A stretch of DNA of 64,000 nt from Saccopteryx bilineata (GCF_036850765.1 NC_089495.1:210379932-210443931), one strand, 5' to 3'. Shown: positions 42,001-48,156, counted from the first letter of the stretch. Notes: generated by a model from the letters alone, not told the origin. A program made the numbers and translations.

Positions 42001-42612
42001 GGGGTCAGTATGCAGGGAGAGTGGAGGAGGGGTCAGTATGCAGGGAGAGCGGAGGAGGGGTTGGCGCGCAGGGAGAGCGGAGGAGGGGTCGGCGCGCAGG
42101 GAGAGTGGAGGAGGGGTCAGCGCGCAGGGAGAGTGGAGGAGGGGTCAGCATGCAGGGAGAGCGGAGGAGGGGTCGGCGCGCAGGGAGAGCGGAGGAGGGG
42201 TCGGCGTGCAGGGAGAGCGGGGGAGGGGTCAGCGTGCAGGGAGAAGGGGTCAGCATGCAGGGAGAGCGGAGGAGGGGTCAGCGCGCAGGGAGAGCGGAGG
42301 AGGGGTCGGCATGCAGGGAGAGCGGAGGAGGGGTCAGCATGCAGGGGAGCCTGGCTAGGGGTCAGCGTGCAGGGAGAGCAGAGAAGGGGTTGGCACGCAG
42401 GGAGGGCGGAGGAGGGGTGCACCAGGGACGGAAGATGCCTGGGTCAGGTGGGCGTGGACAGGGTGTGGGAGCATCACCCGCGGGGCTGGTTCTTGCCCAG
42501 AGTTCACGGCCCAGCTGGACTCACTGGGCAGTGGGGGTGGGTGGGCTGACCATGTCCCCAGAACTGCCCGTCTTCTCTCTGGCCAGGACGTTCCCCGTGC
42601 TGCCTCGAGTGA
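11961..42612 (+). CDS. COL20A1: COL20A1, collagen alpha-1(XX), full coding span in 37 coding exons
   Basis: Secreted extracellular-matrix collagen of the FACIT class (fibril-associated, interrupted triple helix). Joining the 37 coding exons listed below gives 4,125 nt, an exact multiple of three: 1,374 residues plus stop, with all phases consistent. Domain order by approximate residue: signal peptide 1-22; FN3-1 about 30-113; Ser-rich linker to 201; VWA 215-404 with an intact MIDAS (D221, S223, S225, a Thr at 292/294, D325); FN3-2 to FN3-6 about 405-867; thrombospondin-N/laminin-G-like domain 880-1089; Gly-X-Y helix about 1110-1260; C-terminal non-helical tail ending CCLE. This matches human COL20A1 in layout but is longer (about 1,284 aa as I recall). 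Much of the difference lies in the FN3-1/VWA linker. Several introns are filled with minisatellites. Confidence 0.95.
13143..13540 (+). repeat. Minisatellite, about 44-bp unit, 9 copies
   Basis: Unit GGCCCCAGAAGGCAGTTTGG followed by GGTGTCTCCCCCC and GGCACGTCC; the C run varies between copies. COL20A1 intron. Confidence 0.93.
13967..15808 (+). repeat. Minisatellite, 75-bp unit, about 24 copies
   Basis: Each unit contains CAGCAGCCACACCGCTGCAC, GTGGAGACTCTGGTGGGGAA and GGCCCAGCTGGGGGT. Some copies have GGGGTGTCCCA in place of the CAC segment. The unit length is divisible by three, so several frames stay open for 300 codons. I regard these as by-products, not genes. Confidence 0.95.
16104..16214 (+). 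CDS. COL20A1: COL20A1 coding exon 2, FN3-1 first half
   Basis: 111 nt, phase 1 to 1. Encodes [20 protein letters not shown] and the [11 protein letters not shown] strand, typical of a fibronectin type III fold. Confidence 0.92.
16690..16870. mobile_element. Possible remnant of an old L1-type 3' end
   Basis: AT-rich island in a GC-rich intron with GTTTTAGTGAGGAAGAGTTGACATACATCATC-like similarity to the TTTATTGAGGTATAATTGACATACA part of old LINE-1 3' ends. Heavily diverged; low confidence. Confidence 0.3.
17000..17537 (-). repeat. Inverted duplication, arm A (copy of 19576-20113)
   Basis: Reverse complement of 19576-20113 over exactly 538 bp with four mismatches and no gaps by hand count (99.3% identity). 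It carries, on the minus strand, the 3' splice acceptor and the first 99 nt of COL20A1 coding exon 6 (VWA start). It is antisense to COL20A1, so it cannot contribute coding sequence in the normal transcript. Confidence 0.96.
17534..17569 (+). repeat. 36-bp direct copy of part of COL20A1 coding exon 4
   Basis: Identical over 36 bp to 18725-18760 and in the same orientation. It overlaps the end of inverted arm A by the four bases GGCC. Confidence 0.9.
17786..17929 (+). CDS. COL20A1: COL20A1 coding exon 3, FN3-1 second half
   Basis: 144 nt, phase 1 to 1, encodes [20 protein letters not shown], the [12 protein letters not shown] strand and the ARREFV end. Donor GTAAGT. Confidence 0.93.
18097..18580 (+). 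repeat. Minisatellite, 57/63-bp unit, 8 copies, each with an acceptor-like motif
   Basis: Unit CACTCCTGGTCCCCTCCCCT then GCCTGTCTCCCAGGGGG and GGAGCTCCGGACAT; copies are 57 or 63 bp. The pyrimidine tract followed by CAG/G resembles a 3' splice site. It lies in the intron before coding exon 4. Confidence 0.93.
18683..18829 (+). CDS. COL20A1: COL20A1 coding exon 4, linker
   Basis: 147 nt, phase 1 to 1. Encodes [14 protein letters not shown]..., a low-complexity linker between FN3-1 and VWA, with TP and GSPDPE segments shared with human as remembered. Acceptor TCTCTGCAG. Confidence 0.85.
19095..19214 (+). CDS. COL20A1: COL20A1 coding exon 5, extra Ser/Lys-rich linker
   Basis: 120 nt, phase 1 to 1, acceptor CTCTCTCAG, donor GTAAAA. 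Encodes 40 residues ([20 protein letters not shown] onward) rich in Ser, Gln, Lys. I do not recall a counterpart in human COL20A1, so it may be lineage-specific or alternative; skipping it keeps the frame. Confidence 0.65.
19576..20113 (+). repeat. Inverted duplication, arm B (contains start of the VWA exon)
   Basis: Partner of 17000-17537. The arm ends inside coding exon 6, just after CAACAGGTCA. The two arms are separated by 2,038 bp. Confidence 0.96.
20015..20173 (+). CDS. COL20A1: COL20A1 coding exon 6, VWA start with MIDAS DxSxS
   Basis: 159 nt, phase 1 to 1. Encodes GPQFRC, then [14 protein letters not shown]221, S223 and S225 form the metal-ion-dependent adhesion site. Ends [10 protein letters not shown]. 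Confidence 0.95.
20444..20563 (+). CDS. COL20A1: COL20A1 coding exon 7, VWA
   Basis: 120 nt, phase 1 to 1. Encodes [16 protein letters not shown] and ends GGNTFTG, which carries the MIDAS threonine. Confidence 0.95.
21060..21224 (+). CDS. COL20A1: COL20A1 coding exon 8, VWA
   Basis: 165 nt, phase 1 to 1. Encodes [10 protein letters not shown] and [15 protein letters not shown]325 completes the MIDAS. Confidence 0.95.
21245..21665 (+). repeat. Minisatellite, 36-bp unit, about 12 copies
   Basis: Unit AGCGGCTCACACCCCTGCGG then GGACCTGGTGCGGGGT. Begins about 20 bp after the donor of coding exon 8. Multiple of three, so frames stay open. Confidence 0.94.
22023..22187 (+). CDS. COL20A1: COL20A1 coding exon 9, VWA end
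   Basis: 165 nt, phase 1 to 1. Encodes [24 protein letters not shown] and LLSRLICQ, the last helix of the VWA domain. Confidence 0.95.
22449..22618 (+). CDS. COL20A1: COL20A1 coding exon 10, FN3-2 first half
   Basis: 170 nt, phase 1 to 0. Encodes [20 protein letters not shown] and KYLLVWQPS. Confidence 0.94.
22903..23032 (+). CDS. COL20A1: COL20A1 coding exon 11, FN3-2 second half
   Basis: 130 nt, phase 0 to 1. Encodes [20 protein letters not shown] and GLVTT. Confidence 0.94.
23090..23190 (+). mobile_element. Old MIR-type SINE fragment
   Basis: TGTGTGGCCGAGGCCAAGTC, then ACTGGACCTCTCTGACCCTC and TCATCTGAATG match the MIR pattern in which a GTGACCTTGGGCAAGTCACT-type segment precedes a CTCTGAGCCTC-type segment. 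Intronic. Confidence 0.6.
23260..23470 (+). mobile_element. Possible degraded L1 3' end
   Basis: CACCCGTCACCACGTCAACC, then AGAACAG and GGCAACCCCTAGTCTGCC resemble the CACCCGTGAAACCATCACC and GGCAACCACTGATCTGC stretches of old L1 3' UTRs. Strongly diverged. Confidence 0.4.
23693..23838 (+). CDS. COL20A1: COL20A1 coding exon 12, FN3-3 first half
   Basis: 146 nt, phase 1 to 0. Encodes [20 protein letters not shown] and [12 protein letters not shown]. Confidence 0.94.
23928..24051 (+). CDS. COL20A1: COL20A1 coding exon 13, FN3-3 second half
   Basis: 124 nt, phase 0 to 1. Encodes [20 protein letters not shown] and ARGIRART. Confidence 0.94.
24234..24373 (+). CDS. COL20A1: COL20A1 coding exon 14, FN3-4 first half
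   Basis: 140 nt, phase 1 to 0. Encodes [20 protein letters not shown] and [14 protein letters not shown]. Confidence 0.94.
24792..24921 (+). CDS. COL20A1: COL20A1 coding exon 15, FN3-4 second half
   Basis: 130 nt, phase 0 to 1. Encodes [20 protein letters not shown] and [15 protein letters not shown]; an N-glycosylation sequon NAT is visible. Confidence 0.93.
25392..25534 (+). CDS. COL20A1: COL20A1 coding exon 16, FN3-5 first half
   Basis: 143 nt, phase 1 to 0. Encodes [20 protein letters not shown] and [15 protein letters not shown]. Confidence 0.94.
25697..25829 (+). CDS. COL20A1: COL20A1 coding exon 17, FN3-5 second half
   Basis: 133 nt, phase 0 to 1. Encodes [20 protein letters not shown] and [18 protein letters not shown]. 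Its last roughly 26 nt and the donor GTAGGT are the founder of the following tandem array. Reading past this donor meets an in-frame TGA at 25835-25837. Confidence 0.94.
25806..26698 (+). repeat. Minisatellite, 40/44-bp unit, about 20 copies, built from an exon end plus splice donor
   Basis: Unit CCCCGTGTCCCTCCGCTACG then CCCCCCGTAGGTGACCCTCAG; about half the copies lack CGAC. The first copy is the real 3' end of coding exon 17 with its donor, so each later copy carries the same exon-end/GTAGGT junction. Confidence 0.95.
27014..27156 (+). CDS. COL20A1: COL20A1 coding exon 18, FN3-6 first half
   Basis: 143 nt, phase 1 to 0. Encodes [20 protein letters not shown] and [12 protein letters not shown]. 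Acceptor CCCCCTCAG lies 0.3 kb after the array. Confidence 0.94.
27364..27493 (+). CDS. COL20A1: COL20A1 coding exon 19, FN3-6 second half
   Basis: 130 nt, phase 0 to 1. Encodes [20 protein letters not shown] and [20 protein letters not shown]. Donor GTGAGC, followed within 30 bp by the 5.7-kb array. Confidence 0.94.
27515..33228 (+). repeat. Giant intronic minisatellite, 40/41-bp unit, about 140 copies
   Basis: Units contain CAGAGACTCAGAACCCGGGG then AGCCCAGACCCAGG(CCC) or AGCCCAGACCCAGCACC and CTT. Variants are AGACTC/AGGCTC, CCCGGGG/CCTGGGG and CAGACC/CAGGCC. The unit is not a multiple of three, yet no unit contributes a stop in the sense frames for long stretches, so frames stay open for up to about 1,000 codons. 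It fills the intron between coding exons 19 and 20. Confidence 0.97.
33445..33480 (+). CDS. COL20A1: COL20A1 coding exon 20, short linker exon
   Basis: 36 nt, phase 1 to 1, encodes [11 protein letters not shown] between FN3-6 and the TSPN domain. The remembered human sequence has a matching CPALRPDGSLP. The acceptor is the second of two overlapping sites (TCTCAGCAG); using the first would add one residue. Donor GTGGGT. Confidence 0.75.
33481..34254 (+). other. COL20A1 intron, nothing recognised
   Basis: Unique GC-rich sequence with a CT-rich stretch just before the next acceptor. No exon or repeat array. Confidence 0.4.
34255..34393 (+). CDS. COL20A1: COL20A1 coding exon 21, TSPN/LamG-like domain start
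   Basis: 139 nt, phase 1 to 2. Encodes [20 protein letters not shown] and [13 protein letters not shown], the typical start of the thrombospondin-N-like domain of FACIT collagens. Confidence 0.95.
34667..34809 (+). CDS. COL20A1: COL20A1 coding exon 22, TSPN/LamG-like
   Basis: 143 nt, phase 2 to 1. Encodes [20 protein letters not shown] and [20 protein letters not shown]. Confidence 0.95.
34998..35107 (+). CDS. COL20A1: COL20A1 coding exon 23, TSPN/LamG-like
   Basis: 110 nt, phase 1 to 0. Encodes [20 protein letters not shown] and [10 protein letters not shown]. The donor AAG/GTCCTG is weak, but the frame, the next exon and homology fix it. Confidence 0.92.
35562..35720 (+). CDS. COL20A1: COL20A1 coding exon 24, TSPN/LamG-like
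   Basis: 159 nt, phase 0 to 0. Encodes [20 protein letters not shown] and [20 protein letters not shown]. Confidence 0.95.
35828..35905 (+). CDS. COL20A1: COL20A1 coding exon 25, end of TSPN domain
   Basis: 78 nt, phase 0. Encodes [20 protein letters not shown] and CELPAS, with the conserved cysteines. Its last 22 nt and donor are duplicated 83 bp downstream. Confidence 0.93.
35884..36054 (+). repeat. Two-copy 83-bp tandem duplication of an exon end and its donor
   Basis: GTGCTGCGAGCTCCCTGCCT CGGTAGGTGCGGAGT occurs at the end of coding exon 25 and again 83 bp later. The G-rich spacer is also repeated, and only a few bases of a third copy are present. Confidence 0.93.
36437..36523 (+). CDS. 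COL20A1: COL20A1 coding exon 26, Cys-rich junction and start of triple helix
   Basis: 87 nt, phase 0. Encodes [15 protein letters not shown], then [11 protein letters not shown], where Gly-X-Y begins. Confidence 0.93.
36785..36842 (+). repeat. 58-bp direct repeat, copy 1
   Basis: TGTGACCCCAACTGCGGGAC to AGAGGCTGCAGG; matches 37423-37480 with 4 differences. Intronic. Confidence 0.8.
37027..37080 (+). CDS. COL20A1: COL20A1 coding exon 27, triple helix
   Basis: 54 nt, six perfect Gly-X-Y triplets ([18 protein letters not shown]). The 54-nt size is the standard collagen exon length. Confidence 0.95.
37081..37971 (+). other. COL20A1 intron with a short A/T-rich island
   Basis: Apart from the 58-bp repeat it holds an AT-rich segment at about 37565-37640 of unknown origin. 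No exon seen. Confidence 0.4.
37423..37480 (+). repeat. 58-bp direct repeat, copy 2
   Basis: Second copy of 36785-36842, same orientation, in the next intron on the other side of coding exon 27. Confidence 0.8.
37972..38067 (+). CDS. COL20A1: COL20A1 coding exon 28, triple helix with an imperfection
   Basis: 96 nt, phase 0. Encodes [18 protein letters not shown], then [14 protein letters not shown]. After GRT the pattern slips (VQ inserted before GPV), the kind of interruption typical of FACIT collagens. Confidence 0.9.
38143..38196 (+). CDS. COL20A1: COL20A1 coding exon 29, triple helix
   Basis: 54 nt, [18 protein letters not shown]; six perfect triplets. Confidence 0.95.
38300..38353 (+). 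CDS. COL20A1: COL20A1 coding exon 30, triple helix
   Basis: 54 nt, [18 protein letters not shown]; six perfect triplets. A short CCT repeat precedes it in the intron. Confidence 0.95.
38620..38673 (+). CDS. COL20A1: COL20A1 coding exon 31, triple helix
   Basis: 54 nt, [18 protein letters not shown]; six perfect triplets. Acceptor TTTGCCCTCAG. Confidence 0.95.
39248..39319 (+). CDS. COL20A1: COL20A1 coding exon 32, triple helix
   Basis: 72 nt, eight triplets, [18 protein letters not shown] then GAVGPT. Confidence 0.95.
39872..39907 (+). CDS. COL20A1: COL20A1 coding exon 33, triple helix
   Basis: 36 nt, [12 protein letters not shown]; four triplets. Confidence 0.93.
40026..40092 (+). CDS. 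COL20A1: COL20A1 coding exon 34, end of helix and start of tail
   Basis: 67 nt, phase 0 to 1. Encodes GEP, then [19 protein letters not shown], the conserved non-helical segment seen in FACIT collagens. Confidence 0.93.
40268..40414 (+). CDS. COL20A1: COL20A1 coding exon 35, C-terminal non-helical tail
   Basis: 147 nt, phase 1 to 1. Encodes [20 protein letters not shown] and the [11 protein letters not shown] segment. A GTGAGG inside (about 40359) could act as an alternative donor; the longer form matches the human layout as remembered. Confidence 0.85.
41093..41203 (+). CDS. COL20A1: COL20A1 coding exon 36, degenerate terminal collagenous segment
   Basis: 111 nt, phase 1 to 1. Encodes [20 protein letters not shown] and a Pro/Arg/Gly-rich end. 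The Gly-X-Y pattern is largely lost. Donor GTGAGT leads into a 28-bp array. Confidence 0.8.
41285..42425 (+). repeat. Minisatellite, 28-bp unit, about 40 copies
   Basis: Unit GGGAGAGCGGAGGAGGGGTC then (A/G)GC(G/A)(T/C)GCA, with a few shortened copies and GAGCCTGGC(C/T)AGGG variants. In the last COL20A1 intron. Strongly purine-biased, so it could form triplex or G-rich structures (inference). Confidence 0.95.
42587..42612 (+). CDS. COL20A1: COL20A1 coding exon 37, stop
   Basis: 26 nt of coding, ending RSPCCLE and TGA at 42610-42612. Acceptor CTGGCCAG after a CT-rich tract. The phase closes the 4,125-nt frame exactly. Confidence 0.75.
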
Positions 42613-42755
42613 CCTGCACCTCCTCCCTGGAGTCTCGGACACCGCGATGGGCCATGCGGAGGAGCTGAGGGCCTGGGGTGGTGGGAGCCGGAGGTGGAAG
42701 GAGGTGGGCAGCCTGGCTGGGCGGGACCCCCTCCTTTGTACCATTCCCAGAGTCA

Positions 42756-42761
42756 CATAAA
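42756..42761 (+). terminator. COL20A1: Possible COL20A1 poly(A) signal CATAAA
   Basis: Variant hexamer 144 nt after the stop, with T/G-rich sequence about 30 nt later. No AATAAA is closer. Confidence 0.45.
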
Positions 42762-43186
42762 CCCACAGCTCGGCAAGGGAGACGGCTGCTCATTGTGAGG
42801 AGGGGTGCGGCGTGTGCGCCCCTGTAGAGTGGGATTGCGACCCCCCGTCACTGATGGGAGCCACCCCAAGGACCCCCTCCAGCCCCACAGTCCCCTGCTG
42901 CCCTCCACCCCTCAAGGCCACTGCAGTCCCCGCACCTCAGGGCTCAGCTCTCGCCCAGGCTAGGGATCCTCAGCCTCAGCCCCTCCTCACACCAGGTCAC
43001 CTGGGTGGGGGTGGGCTCTGGGAACCGTGCCCAAGCCCACCCACAGATGCTTGTGTGACCACCAGGTCCAGCCTGGGCGTGAGCCTCTGGGTGGCCTCAG
43101 CCCCCCCACCCCAGCAGTCTCCCCCGGCCAGCCCGTCCACCCTGGAAACTTTGTCAGCTGTGGGCGCCTCTGGTCAGTTCAACACT

Positions 43187-43605
43187 GAGTAGCTTTCTTT
43201 CTTTTCTTTTTTTTTTTTTTTTTTTTTTTTGTATTTTTCTGAAGCTGGAAACGGGGAGAGACAGTCAGACAGACTCCCGCATGCGCCCGACCGGGATCCA
43301 CCCGGCACGCCCACCGGGGGCGACGCTCTGCCCCTCCGGGGCGTCGCTCTGTCGCGACCAGAGCCACTTTAGCGCCTGGGGCAGAGGCCATGGAGCCATC
43401 CCCAGCGCCCGGGCCATCTTTGCTCCAATGGAGCCTCAGCTGCGTGAGAGAAAGAGAGAGACAGAGAGGAAGGAGAGGGGGAGGGGTGGAGAAGCAGATG
43501 GGCGCCTCTCCTGTGTGCCCTGGCCGGGAATCGAACCCGGGACTTCTGCACACCAGGCCGATGCTCTACCACTGAGCCAACCGGCCAAGGCCCGAGTAGC
43601 TTTCT
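43187..43605 (-). mobile_element. Rhin-1-like bat SINE with target-site duplication
   Basis: On the minus strand: tRNA-type head (GGCTCAGTGGTAGAGCATCG, then GGTTCGATTCCCGGCC), body with TCCATTGGAGCAAAGATGGC, and an A-rich tail. Flanked by a perfect 12-bp repeat GAGTAGCTTTCT (43187-43198 and 43594-43605), so a genuine retrotransposon insertion. Confidence 0.93.
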
Positions 43606-43862
43606 AAACACCGGGAAGACTTGGGGACGGGGGTCCTTGACAGGCAGTGCCCAGGAGGGCTCCCGTGGAGACAGGTGAACATAGAGAGGAAGAAGGGGGG
43701 GGAGGTGGCCAGAGGGACAGCAGGTGCGTGGCTTGTGAGAGGCCTGAGGCACAACCCGGACACGGCAGGGAGGCCGAGCCCAAGGCTGGGAGAGGGGTCA
43801 GCACTGGACCTCAGACGGCACGGTAGAAGGGGTCTGGAGTCTGTCCTAAGAGCAACTGGACG

Positions 43863-44296
43863 TCACAGGGGGTTCTTTCTTTCTTTTTTTTTTTTTTTTC
43901 ATTTTTCTGAAGCTGGAAACAGGGAGAGACAGTCAGACAGACTCCCGCATGCGCCCGACTGGGATCCACCCGGCACGCCCACCAGGGGCGACGCTCTGCC
44001 CACCAGGGGGCGATGCTCTGCCCATCCTGGGCGTCGCCATGTTGCGACCAGAGCCACTCTAGCGCCTGGGGCAGAGGCCACAGAGCCATCCCCAGCGCCC
44101 GGGCCATCTTTGCTCCAATGGAGCCTTGGCTGCGGGAGGGGAAGAGAGAGACAGAGAGGAAGGCGTGGCGGAGGGGTGGAGAAGCAAATGGGCGCTTCTC
44201 CTGTGTGCCCTGGCCAGGAATCGAACCCAGGTCCTCCGCACGCTAGGCCGACGCTCTACCGCTGAGCCAACTGGCCAGGGCTTCACAGGGGGTTCT
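43863..44296 (-). mobile_element. Rhin-1-like bat SINE with target-site duplication
   Basis: Same family and orientation as the previous one, with an internal duplication of the CCACCAGGGG(G)CGA(C/T)GCTCTGCCC segment. Flanked by a perfect 14-bp repeat TCACAGGGGGTTCT (43863-43876 and 44283-44296). Confidence 0.93.
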
Positions 44297-45323
44297 AAGC
44301 GGGGAACTGATGTGAGCACCTGAAGAGAAACCCCCACCCGTGTCCACAGAGGCAGAGGAGGCTGGGCTCTGTGGAGGCAGATTTGGGGCAGGCTGCAGGC
44401 TGAGCCCCTGGCTGGGGGACCCCAGGGACAAGCCCTGGGCTGGAGAGCAGGTTCCAGGGGCCGCCGGGAGCCAGGTGGTGGAGGGGAGAGTGTGGGTGGG
44501 TGGGTTGGCGAGTCCGGTGTTCACAGGGGAAGAAGCGTGGGCACCACTGTCTCAGCGCTGAGTGGCTTCCCCGGGGTGAGGGCCACCAGGCCGGAGGGGA
44601 ATGCTGTGGGCCTTGGCCAGGGCTGCAGGTGTGGGAGCAGAGCTCACCTGTCAGGATGCCACCGGAGAGAGCAAGGGGAGGAGAGGGTGGAGCCCCCGGG
44701 ATGTTTGGTCAAGGAGGCTGGCAAGGGGAGCGGCCATCGTGGGAACGAGGCCGGGGGGGGGGGGCCTGGAACCTCTGCTGGGGGCCACTCACCTTGCGCC
44801 TGGGCTGGAGGAAGACGCCAGCCTGCCGCCGGCCCTTGACCGTTTCACCTGTCCACGCGAAGCCGTCCCAGCGCCGACCTCTGCACGCTCGCACACACGT
44901 TCACACACGTGTCCGAGCACCACTAACATGCACACAAGCAGGCCCCTCTCTGTGCACACGCACTCACACGGCCACACGCAAGGCACCCTTGTCGAGGTTT
45001 GGGAGATGAGTTGACCAGGCAGGGGAACACCTGAGAGCCAAGATGGGCGGGACTGGACCGGACAGAGAAGGACGCGGTCTCCGTGGTCCCTCCGCCCCGG
45101 CAGGGAGGGAAGGGTGGGCGTTGCCGGCACGAAGGCGTGAGGCGCCTGTTGGAGGCGTGGTGCAGAGAATGCATCGGGAGAGACAAACCAGAGGGCATGC
45201 TGGGTACCAGGGCGCAGGGAAAACTGCATGCTGAGACCAGGTCGGGGTGGCCCGAGGCCGGAGAGGACACGTGGACAGCTCCACCAGGCAGGGAGCACAG
45301 AAACGGGGGGGGGGGGGTGTTGA
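44297..45323. other. Intergenic, nothing recognised
   Basis: Between SINEs; contains a CAC/ACACG-rich stretch about 44890-44975. No coding signal. Confidence 0.4.
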
Positions 45324-45680
45324 AAGAAGTGGCTTTTTTTTTTTTTCGAGACAGAGAGTCAAAGAGAGGGATACACAGGGACAGACAGACAGGAACAGAG
45401 CAATGAGAAGCATCAATCATTAGTTTTTCGTTGCACGTTGAGACACCTTAGTTGTTCATTGATTGATTTCTCATATGTGCCTTGACCGTGGGCCTTCAGC
45501 AGACTGAGTGACCCCTTGCTCGAGCCAGCGACCTTGGGTCCAAGCTGGTGAGCTTTGCTCAAACCAGATGAGCCTGCACTCAAGCTGGTGAGCTCGGGGT
45601 CTCGAACCTGGGTCCTCCACATCCCAGTCCGACGCTCTATCCACTGCGCCACCGCCTGGTCAGGCAAGAAGTGGCTTTTT
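45324..45680 (-). mobile_element. Second-family tRNA-derived bat SINE with target-site duplication
   Basis: Minus-strand head GGTGGCGCAGTGGATAGAGC with the B box GGTTCGAGACC, body with repeated CTGGTTTGAGC/CTGGCTCGAGC-type motifs, and an A tail. Flanked by a perfect 15-bp repeat AAGAAGTGGCTTTTT (45324-45338 and 45666-45680). Confidence 0.93.
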
Positions 45681-45700
45681 AAGATTTGAGAATTCGAGGA

Positions 45701-46077
45701 AGTTTATGATCTCTCTTTTTTTTTTGTATTTTTCTGAAGTTAGAAGAGAGGAGGCAGACAGACTCCCACATGTGCCCAACCAGGATCCACCCGGCTTGCC
45801 CACCAGGGGGCGATGCTCTGACCATCTTGGGGCGTTGCTCTGCTGCAACCAGAGCCATTCTAGCGCCTGGGGCAGAGGCCATGGAGCCATCCTCAGTGCC
45901 CGGGCCATCTTTGCTCCAATGGAGCCTCGGCTGTGGGAGGGGAAGAGAGACAGAGAGGAAGGAGAGGGGGAGGGGTGGAGAAGCAGATGGGCGCTTCTCC
46001 TGTGTGCCTTGGCCGGGAATCGAACCCGGGACTCCTGCACACCAGGCCGATGCTCTACCTCTGAGTTTATGATCTCT
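45701..46077 (-). mobile_element. Rhin-1-like bat SINE, 5'-truncated, with target-site duplication
   Basis: Same family as 43187 and 43863, but lacking the first bases of the tRNA head. Flanked by a perfect 14-bp repeat AGTTTATGATCTCT (45701-45714 and 46064-46077). It sits 20 bp from the preceding SINE. Confidence 0.93.
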
Positions 46078-47964
46078 TAAAAAAAAAAAAAAGTTGATCT
46101 TTTAAATGTAGATCTGTCCACACAAAGCACAACGGAGGCATAAGGAACATCTTTGAACACAGACAGGGGCCGGTGGGGAGCAGGTGCTGGGCGGACAGTG
46201 ACCCCCACGCGTGGGAGGAGAAGCACTTTGATTTTATTTCTGTGGGTTCCCTGGCATTTTCTCCGGGTCCCGGCCGCTGCCTGTGAGGCCCCCCTCCCGA
46301 CACAGAAGCGCCTCTGCGGCCGGGCCCAGTGCCAGGGCCGCTCCCGGCAGGTGCCGGCCCATCTGGCGGCCGATCCGCTTACGTAAGGGGGATTGAGGTG
46401 CTCCCATCTGAGGTCTGAGTCCCTGTCCCTTTGGAGCCTGTGTCCCCACCACTCACTCTCACTCGTCCTGGAGGAACTGCCCCTTGGGGGGGGGACTGCC
46501 TCAGAGTCCAGGACGGGTGCCCGGGTGCCCCCAGGCAGCAGGGAAGGAGAGGGCACCCAGGACTTAGGCACCCTCTCTCTGCACACCGCTCCCAGGCACG
46601 AGGACCCTGTGCCCAGGTCAGGGTGCCCAGTGCCCCTCTCACGGTGCCTGGGTGAGGGGCGCTGCTCCCCTAGTCCCTGCACGGGCGGCACGGTCCGGCT
46701 GGGGCCAGCGAGTCTGACCTCTGTATGGGGAATTTCACCAGATTGTTCACTCAATGACCCCAAGCGCCTCGGGACACCCGGCTGCCACCTGCCCATGGCT
46801 GCCCTGATGCCCGGGGCCGGAGGAGCCTGTGAGCGTGAACAGCAGAAAGATTCCTCCTCTGCCTCCCGCCTCCTTCCTCCACCATTGTCGCTCTTGGGGA
46901 GGGGTCGCTGTTCTTTCTCCCCCACCCCCACCCCCACTCACAGACACACCTGGAGACTGAGGATTCTGAACAATCGGGTAGGAGGGGGCAGCATGCATCC
47001 GCCCCTGCATACCCCTCCCCCCAGGGCAGTGTTTTCCAGGGTCAGCGTGGACGCTGTGGGGCTGGGGGTGCCACCCAGCACTCCGCCTTGGCGTGGGGGG
47101 AACGGCACTGGACCCCCCAGGACTGTGGCTCTGGGACATTCCCCACCACCTCTGGGCGGGACGGCCCTGCGCTGGCGGGGGCGGGGAGGGTGACAGAGGC
47201 CCCCAGTGGACGAATCCAAGGGCAGGAGCCCTGTGAGGGCTCTCCTCCACCCCTGCGGGGACCCTACCCCAGAGACCACACTCGGACGCTCCCCGAGTTG
47301 GCCCTGGGCAGGTGAGCTGTCCTCCGGGTCCCCCAGCTTCACCACGGCCACTGACCACGTCAGGCACATCCCTGCTCATGTGTGTGACCCAGAGGGGTCT
47401 CGGGTCGGGGCTGTGCACAGAGGGGGAGCCCACAGGGCGGTGTCGGGGGGCACAGATGGGGAGGCCGCAGCCTGGGTCCCTCACAAACCCCCAGTGCCCA
47501 CGGGGACCTGTGGACCCCAGACCCTCAGGACCCCTGGAAGGCGAACGTCTGGACTCCCTGAGCCAAGGGACCCTCCCCCGTCGGGGTCCTCCCCCCAATT
47601 TTCTCCAACAGCTCCAGTCCCCAAGGCCCCCTTGGGTACAAAACTTAGGTTTTCACTCATTTTTCTAAACAAAACAAGATAAAACCCGCATAGGCCACCC
47701 TGGCCGATGCGATGAGTGTGTTTGCTGAATTGCCTCTGTGCGGTCAGAGAGAGCGGGCCTGGGGGCCGGGGGATGGTGTCCCCACACTCGGGGGTGACAG
47801 GCAGCCGGCCTCGGGACCCCACACAAGGAGGGGTACTCGGGGCCGAGAGGGGCAGAGGGTGTGGCCCCAGGACGCAGGCAGGGGCTGCCAGGACCTGTGT
47901 AGAGAGGGCAGTCGGACGCCCGTCCTGGGCAGGAAGCCAGTGTATGGCCATGCTTCGGACAAAC
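46078..47964. other. Intergenic or extended CHRNA4 3' region
   Basis: Contains AATAAA on the minus strand at 46233-46238, which could serve a long CHRNA4 3' UTR of about 1.9 kb. No coding exon recognised. Confidence 0.4.
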
Positions 47965-47970
47965 TTTAAT
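47965..47970 (-). terminator. CHRNA4: Candidate CHRNA4 poly(A) signal ATTAAA
   Basis: ATTAAA on the minus strand 187 nt after the CHRNA4 stop. A longer 3' UTR ending near the AATAAA at 46233-46238 is the alternative. Confidence 0.5.
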
Positions 47971-48156
47971 AAGACTCAGGCAGCGACACCCCCTGCAGGT
48001 AAGAACAAGCACTGACCGGCTGGGCCACCCACCAGGCCGGTCCCAGCCCCCGAAGCCACACGGGCTCCCCCGGGGAGGCAGCTGGCAGCAGATGGAGGGG
48101 CGGAGTCCGTCCGGCAGGTGGCGCGGCTCCGAAGGGTGCAGGGTCCCTCGGGAACC

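Noticed and set aside
40892..42668. 200-490-codon Gly/Arg/Glu-rich frames
   Set aside because: By-product of the 28-bp array; three frames open at once.
43500..43590. tRNA-like sequence with A and B boxes
   Set aside because: It is the head of a SINE with target-site duplications; the same applies to 44215-44280 and 45590-45665.
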